From CAWBJO01 sp963789175 (lineage in GTDB: Bacteria > Pseudomonadota > Alphaproteobacteria > Rhizobiales > Aestuariivirgaceae), in contig CAWBJO010000007.1 of NCBI GenBank assembly GCA_963789175.1, forward strand, positions 744,001 through 808,000: a stretch of DNA of 64,000 nucleotides. Reading direction: 5' to 3'. The notes under the pieces were generated by a model that saw nothing but the letters and a program-made list of their open reading frames with translations, was not told the DNA's origin and did no database searches. This document shows positions 27,854 through 36,873 of the stretch, in pieces (the first letter of the stretch is position 1; each line of letters opens with the position of its first letter). The position numbers were made by a program, and so were the translations under genes.

Positions 27854-29173
27854 CTACTTGGCGGGCACCGGCTGCGGCCGCTTGGCATTGGGATTGTTCG
27901 GGTGCTCGAGCCAGGTGATCTTCTCGCCGACCCGGCGGCCGGTGCGCTTGTCGATCTGTCCCGGCGCCAGCGGCACCATGGTGATGCAGTCCTCGACGGG
28001 ACAGATGATGGCGCACAGGTTGCAGCCCACGCATTCCTCGTCGATGACTTCGAAATGGCGAACGCCGTCGCGCATGCTGGAGATGGCCTGATGCGAGGTG
28101 TCTTCGCAGGCAATGTGGCACCGCCCGCATTTGATGCACAGCTCCTGGTCGATGACTGCCTTCACGGCGTAATCGAGATTGAGATACTGCCAGTCGGTTG
28201 CCTTCGACACGGCGAGCCCGCTGAACGCCGCGACGTTGCGATAGCCCTTCTCGTCCATGAACGTCTCGAGGCCCGAGATCATTTCCTGCACGATCTTGAA
28301 GCCGTAGACCATCGCCGCCGTGCACACCTGGACATTGCCGGCGCCGAGCGCCAGGAACTCCGCCGCGTCGCGCCACGTCTCGATGCCGCCGATGGCGGAG
28401 ATCGGGAAACCGCGCGTCGCCGGCGCGCGGGCGATCTCGGTCACCATGTTGAGGGCGATGGGCTTCACTGCCCGGCCGCAATAGCCGCCGTGCGTGGCAT
28501 GGCCGTCCGTGTGCGGCCACGGCGCCATGGCGTCGAGATCGACGCCCATGATCGAGTTGATGGTATTGATCAGCGACACGGCATCCGCACCGCCGCGTTT
28601 CGCTGCCTCGGCGGGTCGCCGAATGTCGGTGATGTTCGGCGTGAGCTTGACGATGACCGGCATGCGCGTATGCGCCTTGCACCAGCGCGCCACCATCTCG
28701 ACATACTCCGGCACCTGTCCGACCGCCGATCCCATGCCGCGCTCCGACATGCCGTGCGGGCATCCGAAGTTGAGTTCGACGCCGTCGGCCCCGGTCTCTT
28801 CGACGCGCCGCAGAATGGCCTCCCAGTTGCTTTCCTCGCACGGCACCATGAGCGAGACGACGAGCGCCCGATCTGGCCAGTTCCGCTTGACGGTCTTGAT
28901 TTCCTGGAGATTGACCTCGAGCGGCCGGTCGGTGATGAGCTCGATGTTGTTGAAGCCGATGACCCTGCGATCCGATGCATGTATGGCGCCGTAGCGCGGG
29001 CCGCTGACGTTGACGATCGGCGGGTCCTCGCCGAGCGTTTTCCACACGACGCCGCCCCATCCCGCCCGGAACGCCCGTTCGACGTTGTACTGCTTGTCGG
29101 TCGGTGGCGCCGAAGCGAGCCAGAACGGGTTCGGAGACTTTATCCCGCAGAAGACGGATTGCAGATTTGCCAT
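27854..29173 (-). CDS. preA: NAD-dependent dihydropyrimidine dehydrogenase subunit PreA
   Basis: FMN-containing subunit that reduces uracil/thymine to the dihydro form with electrons from PreT. 439 residues: dihydroorotate-dehydrogenase-like TIM barrel (about 1-325), then two 4Fe-4S clusters CIKCGRCHIAC and CVGCNLCAIICP (about 340-400). NFGCPHG and SAIGGIETWRDA fit the FMN barrel. Start at ATG 29173 with GGAGAG upstream. Second gene after preT, 22 bases apart. Enzymes for the later steps (dihydropyrimidinase, beta-ureidopropionase) are not in the window. Confidence 0.94.
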   Translation of the reverse strand: MANLQSVFCGIKSPNPFWLASAPPTDKQYNVERAFRAGWGGVVWKTLGEDPPIVNVSGPRYGAIHASDRRVIGFNNIELITDRPLEVNLQEIKTVKRNWPDRALVVSLMVPCEESNWEAILRRVEETGADGVELNFGCPHGMSERGMGSAVGQVPEYVEMVARWCKAHTRMPVIVKLTPNITDIRRPAEAAKRGGADAVSLINTINSIMGVDLDAMAPWPHTDGHATHGGYCGRAVKPIALNMVTEIARAPATRGFPISAIGGIETWRDAAEFLALGAGNVQVCTAAMVYGFKIVQEMISGLETFMDEKGYRNVAAFSGLAVSKATDWQYLNLDYAVKAVIDQELCIKCGRCHIACEDTSHQAISSMRDGVRHFEVIDEECVGCNLCAIICPVEDCITMVPLAPGQIDKRTGRRVGEKITWLEHPNNPNAKRPQPVPAK

Positions 29174-29195
29174 GTTGGGCTCTCCATTGCGGCGC

Positions 29196-30548
29196 TCAGG
29201 CGGCAACCTTGGCTTTGAGATAGGCATCGATGGACGCGGCGGCGATCTTGCCGTCCTCGACGGCCACCACCGTGAGGTCCCGTCCGCCGGCCGCGCAGTC
29301 GCCGCCCGCCCAGATCCCTTCGATGCTCGTGCGGCGATCCGCATCGACGCGGATGCGGCCGGCTTCGAGTTCGGGAGCGGCCGCCGCTCCGGCAATGTCG
29401 TCGACCGCGAACGTCTGCCCGATCGCCTTGAACAGCTGGTCGCACGGCAGCGTCAGGAGTTCGCCGGTGCCTTCGAGCTTGCCGCGCAGTTCGCGCGTGT
29501 ACTCGAGCTGCACGCCGGCGAGCACGCCGTCGCGCGCGATGACCTTCTTCGGCCGCATCCAGTGCCGGATCAGGACGCCGTCGGTCTGCGCCAGCTCCTG
29601 TTCGTAGCGGCTCGCGTTCATCTGCTTGGGCCCGCGGCGGTAGACGATCGTCACCTCTTCGGCACCGAGCCGCTTCGTCTGGCTGGCGATGTCGATGGCC
29701 GTCATGCCGCCGCCGACGACCACGATCCGCCGCCCCACCGGCAGGCCAGCGAGATTCTTTGCCTGCCTCAGCCTGGCGATATAGTCGACGGCGCTGATGA
29801 CTCCCTCCACCTTGCCTTTGACGTCGAGATCGTTGACGCCGGTTAGGCCGAGGCCGAGGAACACGGCATCGAATGTCGAGCGGAGTTCGGCGAGCTTGAG
29901 GGTCTTGCCGAGCCGGCGTCCATAGGTGATGGCGATTCCGCCGACGCCGAGGATGTAGTTCACCTCGCGCTGCGCGAAGTCGTTCACGGTCTTGTAGGCC
30001 GCGATGCCGAATTCGTTGAGCCCGCCGGGTTTCTGCCGCCCTTCGAACACCGTCACGTCGTGGCCGCGTTGGGCGAGCGCATGGGCGCAGGAAAGCCCTG
30101 CCGGTCCGGCACCGACCACGGCCACTTTGCGCCCCGTGGGTGCCCCCCGAGAGTAGAGTTGCTTGTCCACCGTGAAAAGATGGTCCGTGGCGTGACGCTG
30201 CAGGCGGCCGATCTCGACCGGCTTGCCTTCGGCGATCTCGCGCACGCAGACTTCTTCGCACAGCGTCTCGGTCGGGCAGACTCGGGCGCACATGCCGCCC
30301 ATGATGTTGGAATCGAGGATCGTCTTGGCCGCGCCGACCGGATTGGCGGCGGCGATCTCGCGGATGAACAGCGGAATGTCGATGTTGGTCGGGCAGGCCT
30401 TGACGCACGGCGCGTCGTAGCAGAACAGGCACCGCTCGGCGGCCACGCGCGCGTCATTCGCATCGAGAGGCGGATGCAGGTCGGAGAAATTGCGCTCGAT
30501 CTCGCCGCGCTTCAGCCGGCCCGCGGCGATGTCCGGGCTGCTGGCCAT
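29196..30548 (-). CDS. preT: NAD-dependent dihydropyrimidine dehydrogenase subunit PreT
   Basis: FAD/NAD(H) subunit resembling the glutamate synthase small chain; passes electrons from NADH to PreA. 450 residues. N-terminal Fe-S cysteines CLFCYDAPCVKACP and CARVCPTETLCEEVC (about 40-105), FAD motif VVGAGPAGLSCAHAL (about 142), NAD motif VVVGGGMTAIDIA (about 275) and a C-terminal FAD contact GIWAGGDCAAGGRD. Start at ATG 30548 with GGGAGGA upstream. A RutR-like operator lies 34 bases before the start codon. Confidence 0.94.
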   Translation of the reverse strand: MASSPDIAAGRLKRGEIERNFSDLHPPLDANDARVAAERCLFCYDAPCVKACPTNIDIPLFIREIAAANPVGAAKTILDSNIMGGMCARVCPTETLCEEVCVREIAEGKPVEIGRLQRHATDHLFTVDKQLYSRGAPTGRKVAVVGAGPAGLSCAHALAQRGHDVTVFEGRQKPGGLNEFGIAAYKTVNDFAQREVNYILGVGGIAITYGRRLGKTLKLAELRSTFDAVFLGLGLTGVNDLDVKGKVEGVISAVDYIARLRQAKNLAGLPVGRRIVVVGGGMTAIDIASQTKRLGAEEVTIVYRRGPKQMNASRYEQELAQTDGVLIRHWMRPKKVIARDGVLAGVQLEYTRELRGKLEGTGELLTLPCDQLFKAIGQTFAVDDIAGAAAAPELEAGRIRVDADRRTSIEGIWAGGDCAAGGRDLTVVAVEDGKIAAASIDAYLKAKVAA

Positions 30549-30581
30549 CGATTCCTCCCTTGGGCCTCGAAATGGCAAATT

Positions 30582-30597
30582 TTGACCATTTGATCAA
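30582..30597. promoter_or_regulatory. RutR-like operator upstream of preTA
   Basis: TTGACCA, 2-base spacer TT, TGATCAA: 13 of 14 specified positions of the Escherichia coli RutR consensus (TTGACCA, two bases, TGGTCAA). It overlaps a perfect 10-base palindrome TTTGATCAAA at 30589-30598. Its position 34 bases before preT fits control of pyrimidine breakdown by a RutR-type TetR regulator sensing uracil/thymine. No rutR gene is in the window. Confidence 0.7.
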
Positions 30598-30626
30598 AGG
30601 CCTTCCGGGCTGTCAATGCGGAAACG

Positions 30627-31478
30627 TCAGCCCGCCGCCGACCAGCCGCGCCGTATGTTCTTAATCCCGTCGCGGTAAACGGACTCCGGCGTCGGAAAGT
30701 AGTCGCGCCACACGCGCGTCGCGGCGGCAAGTTCGGGCAACGCCCGTCCGAACGCTTCGATGGTGAGCCAGCCGTCGTAGCGGATCTTCCTGAGTGCCCC
30801 GTAGATGCGCGGCCAGTCGATATGCCCCTTGCCCGGCGTGCCGCGGTTGTTCTCGGAGATGTGGACGTGCGAGATGTGGCGCCGCGTCCGGCCGATGACG
30901 GCGACCTGGTCGTATTCCTCGATGTTGCTGTGGAACGTGTCGTACATGCCGGTGATGTGCGGGTGGTCCACTTCGTCCAGATAGGCGGCGAGGTCGTCCA
31001 TGGTCGTGAGGAAATAGCACTCGAACCGGTTAAGCGCCTCGAGCGCCACGCGCACGTTGCGCTTGGCGCAGTGATCACCGACGGCACGGTGGAAAGCGAT
31101 CGCGCGCTTCCGCTCCTCCTTCGTGGGACCGCCGCCGGAGAACTGGCCGAGCGTCGAATGGAGCGGGCCGCAGGCGATCCGCGCATCGAGGGCATCGCAA
31201 CAGTCGGCGATCCATTTGAGGTATGTGACGGCGGCCGCCCGCGTCGCCCGGTCGCCGGCGAGCGGGTTCCGGTCGGCGCTCGGAATGACGGAGACGACCG
31301 TGCGCTCGAGCCCGATCTCGTCGAGCATCTGGCCGAACTTCCGATAGTGCGCCGGCGTGCCCTCGAACATCGGCACCTCGACACCGTCATAGCCGGCTTT
31401 CTTGATCTTGCTGAGCAGCGGACGGTGGGTTTCCGTTACATGCGTCGTCCACAGGAGGAGGTTGAAGCCGATCTTCAT
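30627..31478 (-). CDS. D-tagatose 3-epimerase family sugar epimerase (TIM barrel)
   Basis: Predicted ketohexose/ketopentose 3-epimerase. 283 residues with the metal and catalytic set of the family in order: E147 (ALEALNRFE), D180 and H183 (YDTFHSNIEE), H206 (VHISENNRG) and E241 (TIEAFG). ATG 31478 overlaps the stop of the upstream dehydrogenase by 4 bases. Last gene of the xylB-xylA operon. Likely acts on a ketose such as psicose, tagatose or a xylulose/ribulose analogue; hydroxypyruvate isomerase-like activity is an alternative. Confidence 0.85.
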   Translation of the reverse strand: MKIGFNLLLWTTHVTETHRPLLSKIKKAGYDGVEVPMFEGTPAHYRKFGQMLDEIGLERTVVSVIPSADRNPLAGDRATRAAAVTYLKWIADCCDALDARIACGPLHSTLGQFSGGGPTKEERKRAIAFHRAVGDHCAKRNVRVALEALNRFECYFLTTMDDLAAYLDEVDHPHITGMYDTFHSNIEEYDQVAVIGRTRRHISHVHISENNRGTPGKGHIDWPRIYGALRKIRYDGWLTIEAFGRALPELAAATRVWRDYFPTPESVYRDGIKNIRRGWSAAG

Positions 31479-32659
31479 GCGGCCTCGACCTTCACCCACT
31501 TGCCGTTGCCCTTGGACGACTTGACTGCCGCCTCGATGAACGCCATCCCGTCGTAGCCGTCGGCGAGGTCCGGGAACGACACCTCCTTGCCCCATGACTT
31601 CTTGCCCTGCCGGCGGGCACGGATGGCGCGCGCCAGTTCAGTGTAGATGTTGGCGAACCCTTCGAGATAACCCTCCGGATGGCCGGGCGGCACCCGCGTC
31701 ACGCGCGCCGCCGCCGCGTTCGAGCCGGCCCCGCCGCGCGTGAGCAGCCGCTTCGGCTCGCCGAACGGCGTGTACCACAGATAGTTCGGATCGGCCTGCG
31801 TCCATTCGAGACCGCCCTTTTCTCCATACACTCTGAGCTTCAGCCCGTTCTCGTTCCCCGGCGCCACCTGGCTCGCCCACAGCATGCCGCGCGCCCCTCC
31901 CTTGAAGCGGAGCATGACCTGCACGTTGTCGTCGACCTTGCGGCCCTTCACGAACGTGGTGAGCTCGGCGCTGAGCGACTCGAGCTTGAGCCCGGAGACG
32001 TAGCAGGCGAGCTGGTAGGCGTGCGTGCCGATGTCGCCGATGCATCCGCCGGCGCCGGTGTAGCGCGGATCGGTGCGCCAGCTCGCCTGCTTCTGCCCCG
32101 TGCCTTCGAGATAGGTCGTGAGCCAGTCCTGCGGATACTCCGCCTGCACGACGCGCAACGGGCCGAGCTCGCCGCCCTGGGCCATTTCGCGCGCCTGACG
32201 GATCATCGGATAGCCCGAATAGTTGTGGGTCAGCCCGAAGACCAGCCCGGTCTTTTTCTGGAGCGCCATAAGCGCCCTGGCTTCCTTGGTGGAAAGCGCG
32301 AGCGGCTTGTCGCAGATGACGTGAATGCCCGCCTCCATGAACGCCTTCGAGATCGGAAAGTGAAGATGATTGGGGGTCACGATGGCGACCGCCTCGATGC
32401 CGTCGGTCCGCTTCGCTTCCTTGCGCGCCATCTCCTTGTAGTCTGTATAGATGCGGTCGGGAGCAAGCCCGAGCTCGATCCCGGAGGCGCGCGACCGCGC
32501 CGCATCGCTCGACAGGGCGCCGGCCACGAATTCGTATTGGTCGTCCATGCGCGCCGCAAGCCTGTGAACGGCGCCGATGAAGGCGCCCTGTCCGCCGCCG
32601 ACCATGCCGAGCCGGATCCGGCCGCCACCCCGTGCGTCACCCCGTCCTTCGATTGCCAT
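31475..32659 (-). CDS. Gfo/Idh/MocA family sugar dehydrogenase
   Basis: NAD(P)-dependent oxidoreductase of 394 residues. N-terminal Rossmann motif RLGMVGGGQGAFIGAVHR, the family motif ICDKPLALS (EKP-type, with the catalytic Lys), and a C-terminal substrate domain with GGCIGDIGTHAYQLACYV. It acts with the neighbouring isomerase/epimerase proteins, possibly by a cyclic oxidation of a sugar at C3 as in many such clusters; the substrate is not evident. GGGAG precedes ATG 32659. The long open extension upstream is a shadow of the next gene. Confidence 0.9.
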   Translation of the reverse strand: MAIEGRGDARGGGRIRLGMVGGGQGAFIGAVHRLAARMDDQYEFVAGALSSDAARSRASGIELGLAPDRIYTDYKEMARKEAKRTDGIEAVAIVTPNHLHFPISKAFMEAGIHVICDKPLALSTKEARALMALQKKTGLVFGLTHNYSGYPMIRQAREMAQGGELGPLRVVQAEYPQDWLTTYLEGTGQKQASWRTDPRYTGAGGCIGDIGTHAYQLACYVSGLKLESLSAELTTFVKGRKVDDNVQVMLRFKGGARGMLWASQVAPGNENGLKLRVYGEKGGLEWTQADPNYLWYTPFGEPKRLLTRGGAGSNAAAARVTRVPPGHPEGYLEGFANIYTELARAIRARRQGKKSWGKEVSFPDLADGYDGMAFIEAAVKSSKGNGKWVKVEAA

Positions 32660-32670
32660 GCTGGTCTCCC

Positions 32671-33729
32671 TTACTTGAGCCCGAGGGCGCGCTTGATCTG
32701 TGCCGTATCGGTCTTCCCGCCGGCGAAGTCGTCGAATGCCTTCTCGGTGACGCGGATGATGTGCTCGGCGATGAACGGTGCGCCCTCCGCCGCTCCCTGC
32801 TCGGGGTGCTTGAGGCAGCATTCCCATTCGAGCACCGCCCAGCTGTCGTAGTCGTACTGGGCGAGTTTGGAGAAGATGGCCTTGAAGTCGACTTGTCCGT
32901 CGCCGAGCGACCGGAAACGGCCCGCCCGGTTCACCCACGGCTGGTAGCCCGAATAGACGCCCTGGCGCCCGGTCGGATTGAGCTCGGCGTCCTTCACGTG
33001 AAAGGCCCTGATCCGCTCGTGATAGATGTCGATGAAGGACAGATAGTCGAGATGCATCAGGACGAAATGCGACGGATCGTAGTTGATGGCGCAGCGCGGA
33101 TGGCCCTTGAGCTTGTCGAGGAACATCTCGAAGGTCGCGCCGTCGAACAGGTCCTCGCCGGGATGGATTTCGTAGCAGACGTCGACGCCGACCTTGTCGA
33201 ACGCATCGAGGATGGGCTTCCACCGGCGCGCCAGCTCGTCGAAGGCCGTGTCGATCAGGCCGGCCGGACGCTGCGGCCACGGATAGACGAACGGCCATGC
33301 CAGAGCGCCGGAGAACGTCACATGCGCCTTCAGGCCCATGTTCTGCGACGCCTTGGCGGCGGCGAGCAGCTGGTCGACCGCCCATTTCTGCCGTTCGGCG
33401 GGCTTGCCGTGCACGGCGGCCGGCGCGAAGGCGTCGAACGCCTCGTCATACGCCGGATGGACGGCGACGAGCTGTCCCTGGAGATGGGTCGAAAGCTCGG
33501 TGATCTCGACGCCGTTCGATTTCGCGATGCCGAGCGCCTCGTCGCTATAGGATTTCGACTCTGCCGCCTTCTTGAGGTCGAAGATGCGGCCGTCCCAGCT
33601 CGGGATCTGCACGCCCTTGTAGCCGAGCGACGCCGCCCATTTGCAGATGGCGGCAAGCGAGTTGAACGGCGCCGTGTCGCCCGCGAACTGGGCAAGGAAG
33701 ATGGCTGGCCCCTTGATGTTCTTGGCCAT
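32671..33729 (-). CDS. Sugar phosphate isomerase/epimerase (TIM barrel, IolE/IolI-like)
   Basis: Xylose-isomerase-like TIM-barrel protein of 352 residues. Metal-site motifs CYEIHPGEDLFDG, NYDPSHFVLMHLDY, FHVKDAEL and a C-terminal VLEWECC. GGAGGT precedes ATG 33729. It lies 19 bases after xylA and 11 before the Gfo/Idh/MocA gene. Such pairs commonly work on ketosugar or inositol derivatives; the specific reaction here is unknown. Confidence 0.87.
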   Translation of the reverse strand: MAKNIKGPAIFLAQFAGDTAPFNSLAAICKWAASLGYKGVQIPSWDGRIFDLKKAAESKSYSDEALGIAKSNGVEITELSTHLQGQLVAVHPAYDEAFDAFAPAAVHGKPAERQKWAVDQLLAAAKASQNMGLKAHVTFSGALAWPFVYPWPQRPAGLIDTAFDELARRWKPILDAFDKVGVDVCYEIHPGEDLFDGATFEMFLDKLKGHPRCAINYDPSHFVLMHLDYLSFIDIYHERIRAFHVKDAELNPTGRQGVYSGYQPWVNRAGRFRSLGDGQVDFKAIFSKLAQYDYDSWAVLEWECCLKHPEQGAAEGAPFIAEHIIRVTEKAFDDFAGGKTDTAQIKRALGLK

Positions 33730-33748
33730 GTCGATTCGACCTCCGAGA

Positions 33749-35062
33749 CTATGAGTGGCGGTTGATGAGACCTTCGAGATATTCCTGGCGCCCCGAGACC
33801 GGCTCGGGATTGATGCGGTTCTTCTCGACATGCGCGGCGATGGCGTCGAGCGGCATCTTGCCGGCGAGCATCTTCTTTCCGAGCGAGCCGTCCCAGCCCG
33901 CATAGCGCCGCTTCACCGCCTCGTCGAGCTCTCCCTCCTTGATCATCTCGGCCGCGGCGATCACCGCCCGCGCGCAGGCGTCCATGCTGCCGATATGGGC
34001 GTGCAGCAGGTCGTCGGGATCGATCGACTGGCGCCGGATCTTGGCGTCGAAGTTGAGCCCGCCCTTCGTGAAGCCTCCCGCCTTCAGGATGTGATGGAAG
34101 GCGAGCACCAGCTCCGGCACGTTCATGGCGAACTGGTCGGTGTCCCATCCGAGAAGGTAGTCGCCGCGGTTGATGTCGATCGACCCGAAGATGCCGAGCG
34201 CGATGGCGAGCGCGATCTCGTGCTCGAAGCTGTGTCCGGCCAGGATGGCATGGTTCTGCTCGATGTTGACGCTGATCTCCTTGTCGAGCCCGTGATTCTT
34301 GAGGAAGCCGTAGATGCTCGCCACGTCGTAGTCGTATTGGTGCTTGGTCGGTTCCTTCGGTTTGGGCTCGATGTAGACTGCCCCTTTGAAGCCGATCTTG
34401 TGCTTGTACTCGACGACGAGGTTGAGGAACCGGCCGAGCTGCTGCAGCTCGCGCCCGATATCGGTGTTGAGGATCGTCTCGTATCCTTCGCGTCCGCCCC
34501 ACAGGACGTACCCCTCGCCCTTGAGCGCATGGGTTACGTCCATGGCGTTCTTCACCTGTGCGGCGGCATAGGCGAACACATCGGGATCGGGGTTGGTCGC
34601 CGCGCCGGCCATGTAGCGGCGATGCGAGAACAGGTTGGCCGTCCCCCACAGGAGCCGCACGCCCGTCGCCTTCATCTTCTTCTCGAAGATCTCGGCGATC
34701 TCGCGGACGTTGCGATTGGATTCGGCGAGGCTCGCGCCTTCGGGTGCGATGTCGCGGTCATGGAAGGCGAAGAACGGCACGCCGAGCAGCCGGAACATCT
34801 CGAAGGCCACGTCGGCCTTCGCCTTTGCCTGCCGCATGGGATCGCCTCCGCCCTGCCAGGGCCTAAGAAAGGTGTCGCCGCCGAACGGATCCGTTCCCGT
34901 CCAGCAGAACGAATGCCAGTAGCAGGCCGCGAAGCGAAGATGCTGGGAAAGCGGCTTGCCCATCACCTTCTTCTTCGCGTCGTACCACTTGAACGCAAGC
35001 GGGTTGCGGCTGTTCGGCCCTTCGTAGCGGACCGGTGTCGTAATCGAGAAGAACGAGCTCAT
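33749..35062 (-). CDS. xylA: Xylose isomerase
   Basis: Converts D-xylose to D-xylulose in the cytoplasm. 437 residues, class II length. Class II features: AACYWHSFCWTGTDPFG near residue 50 with the catalytic His, then FFAFHDRDIAPEG, the metal ligands in YIEPKPKEPTKHQYD and VNIEQNHAILAGH, and LLGWDTDQF. Its ATG overlaps the stop of the upstream xylulokinase by 4 bases, so xylB is translated first, the reverse of the usual xylAB order. No XylR regulator is nearby. Confidence 0.95.
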   Translation of the reverse strand: MSSFFSITTPVRYEGPNSRNPLAFKWYDAKKKVMGKPLSQHLRFAACYWHSFCWTGTDPFGGDTFLRPWQGGGDPMRQAKAKADVAFEMFRLLGVPFFAFHDRDIAPEGASLAESNRNVREIAEIFEKKMKATGVRLLWGTANLFSHRRYMAGAATNPDPDVFAYAAAQVKNAMDVTHALKGEGYVLWGGREGYETILNTDIGRELQQLGRFLNLVVEYKHKIGFKGAVYIEPKPKEPTKHQYDYDVASIYGFLKNHGLDKEISVNIEQNHAILAGHSFEHEIALAIALGIFGSIDINRGDYLLGWDTDQFAMNVPELVLAFHHILKAGGFTKGGLNFDAKIRRQSIDPDDLLHAHIGSMDACARAVIAAAEMIKEGELDEAVKRRYAGWDGSLGKKMLAGKMPLDAIAAHVEKNRINPEPVSGRQEYLEGLINRHS

Positions 35063-36525
35063 CGGGACTGAACCTTTTTTATGGCCGGATAGAGTAGTTT
35101 GTACTGCTGATATCGATCGTCATAGGCGGACGTCGCCTTGCGGTCGGGCTCGACGCGTCCCGCCATGCGCGGCCGCTTGAGCACGTCGGCGGGCTTCGCT
35201 TTCGTCGCCGCGAGAAGCCCAAGCCGGGCTGCGCCGAACGCGGCGCCGAAATCGCCGTCCGCCGGAACGTCGATCGTGATGCCGAGCGCCGTCGCGATGA
35301 TCTTGAGCCACAGGCGCGACTTCGATCCGCCGCCGACTGCCGTCGCCCGCGTCACGATCGACCCGGCCGCCTTCAGGGACTCCAGGCAGTCGCGGAACGC
35401 GAAGGCGACGCCGTCGAGGACGGCATGCGTGAGGGCCTTTCTGTCGCTCTCGTGCCCGAGGCCGTGGAATACGCCGCGCACTGTCGCATCGTTCACCGGC
35501 GTCCGCTCGCCGGACAGGTAGGGCAGGAACAGGACGGATGACGGCCCCTTCAACGTATTGCCGAGCGCCGCCGTGAGATCCGGCCCCGGCTGCTTCAGGA
35601 TGCCGGCCAGCCACTCGAGGCTCGCCGTCGCCGACAGGATGACGCCCATCTGGTTCCAGCCGCCGGGCAGCGAATGGCAGAAAGCATGAACGGCGTTGGA
35701 CGTGTTGGGCGAGAAGCGGTCGGTGGCGACGAAGAGTACGCCGGACGTGCCGATGGAGATGAAGCTGTCGCCGCTCTGGACCGCGCCTATGCCGCACGCC
35801 GCCGCCGCATTGTCGCCTCCGCCGCCCGCCACTACCGGCCGCGACGTGAGCTGCCACTTTTTCCTCAGCTCGTCCGAGAGCTCGCCGGTGGGCTCGCTTC
35901 CTTCGTAGAGCTTCGGCATGTTCTCGAGTTCGAGGCCGCTGGCTTCGAGAAGCTCGGGCGACCACCGCCGGTGCCGGACGTCGAGCCACAGGGTGCCGGA
36001 TGCATCCGACATCTCGCTCGCATAGTCGCCCGACAGGAGCAGGCGGACGTAGTCCTTGGGCAGGAGGACCTTGGCGATCGCCGCGAATTTGTCGGGCTCG
36101 TGCTTGCGCACCCACAACAGCTTCGGCGCGGTGAAGCCCGGCATGGCGATATTGCCGGTGATGTCGCGCAGCCGCGGCTCGGAGTCCTCGAGTTCCCGGC
36201 ACTCTTCGTGCGCCCGCCCGTCGTTCCAGAGGATGGCCGGCCGGATGGGCCGGTCGGCGGAATCGAGAAGCGTGGCGCCGTGCATCTGTCCCGACAGGCC
36301 TATTCCGGCGAGCGCCGCGAAGGGGCGCCGCTTGCGATTGCGGATTTGCTGGACGGCGTCCTCGGTGGCCTTCCACCAGTCGCGCGGGTTCTGCTCCGAC
36401 CAGCCGCTGCGCGGCCGCGAAACGCTCAATGCCGAAGACGCGCTGTCGACGAGTTTCTGCTTATCGTCGATCAGGACGGCTTTGACCGACGACGTGCCTA
36501 CGTCGATGCCGAGGAAGGTGCTCAT
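35059..36525 (-). CDS. xylB: Xylulokinase (FGGY family), second copy
   Basis: 488 residues. Motifs match those of the first copy: FLGIDVGTSSVKAVL, GLSGQMHGATL, TAPKLLWVRKHE, FLPYLSGERTPVND, GGGSKSRLWLKI. Being linked to xylA, it is the likely xylose-pathway kinase; the copy at 16415-17869 serves the lyxose branch. The two proteins differ over most of their length, so this is paralogy rather than a recent duplication. First gene of a five-gene minus-strand operon. Confidence 0.94.
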   Translation of the reverse strand: MSTFLGIDVGTSSVKAVLIDDKQKLVDSASSALSVSRPRSGWSEQNPRDWWKATEDAVQQIRNRKRRPFAALAGIGLSGQMHGATLLDSADRPIRPAILWNDGRAHEECRELEDSEPRLRDITGNIAMPGFTAPKLLWVRKHEPDKFAAIAKVLLPKDYVRLLLSGDYASEMSDASGTLWLDVRHRRWSPELLEASGLELENMPKLYEGSEPTGELSDELRKKWQLTSRPVVAGGGGDNAAAACGIGAVQSGDSFISIGTSGVLFVATDRFSPNTSNAVHAFCHSLPGGWNQMGVILSATASLEWLAGILKQPGPDLTAALGNTLKGPSSVLFLPYLSGERTPVNDATVRGVFHGLGHESDRKALTHAVLDGVAFAFRDCLESLKAAGSIVTRATAVGGGSKSRLWLKIIATALGITIDVPADGDFGAAFGAARLGLLAATKAKPADVLKRPRMAGRVEPDRKATSAYDDRYQQYKLLYPAIKKVQSR

Positions 36526-36873
36526 GGGCCGGGCAAGGCGGCGCCTCGGCCGGCTTTTCCCTTACGGCTCTTGTTTCCTCGGCCTCTCCGGATTGACCGA
36601 ACAGCAGTCGTCACGCGCTCAACTCCCCGAGATTCGATGCTTGCATGGCGAGCCGCGTCCTTGCAACCAGCCATCGGCCCGGAGACGACCGTGCTCGAAA
36701 ATGCCCGAAAAACGCGGGCCGTTTGCCCGGTCCGGGAGGGCGGCCGCCGCGCCGCTCGCGCCGTCTTTGTCTTGCCACATCCGTTCCGCTATAACGCACC
36801 GAAATCATCCTCGCGATCACGCATTGTGGAAGCCGGCGACGGCCCGTGCTGATCCGACGATTGCCGAGGTCCC
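36526..36873. other. Divergent intergenic region between xylB and the ABC exporter
   Basis: This 348-base region carries the promoters for the xylB-xylA operon (minus) and the exporter (plus). A short palindrome, ATGC-TT-GCAT, is at 36637-36646. A sigma70-like pair is noted at 36766-36795. No convincing ORF or RNA gene is seen. Confidence 0.55.
36766..36795 (+). promoter_or_regulatory. Weak sigma70-like promoter candidate for the ABC exporter
   Basis: TTTGTC (36766-36771), an 18-base spacer and TATAAC (36790-36795), about 78 bases before the ATG. The -10 is good, the -35 poor. Confidence 0.3.
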
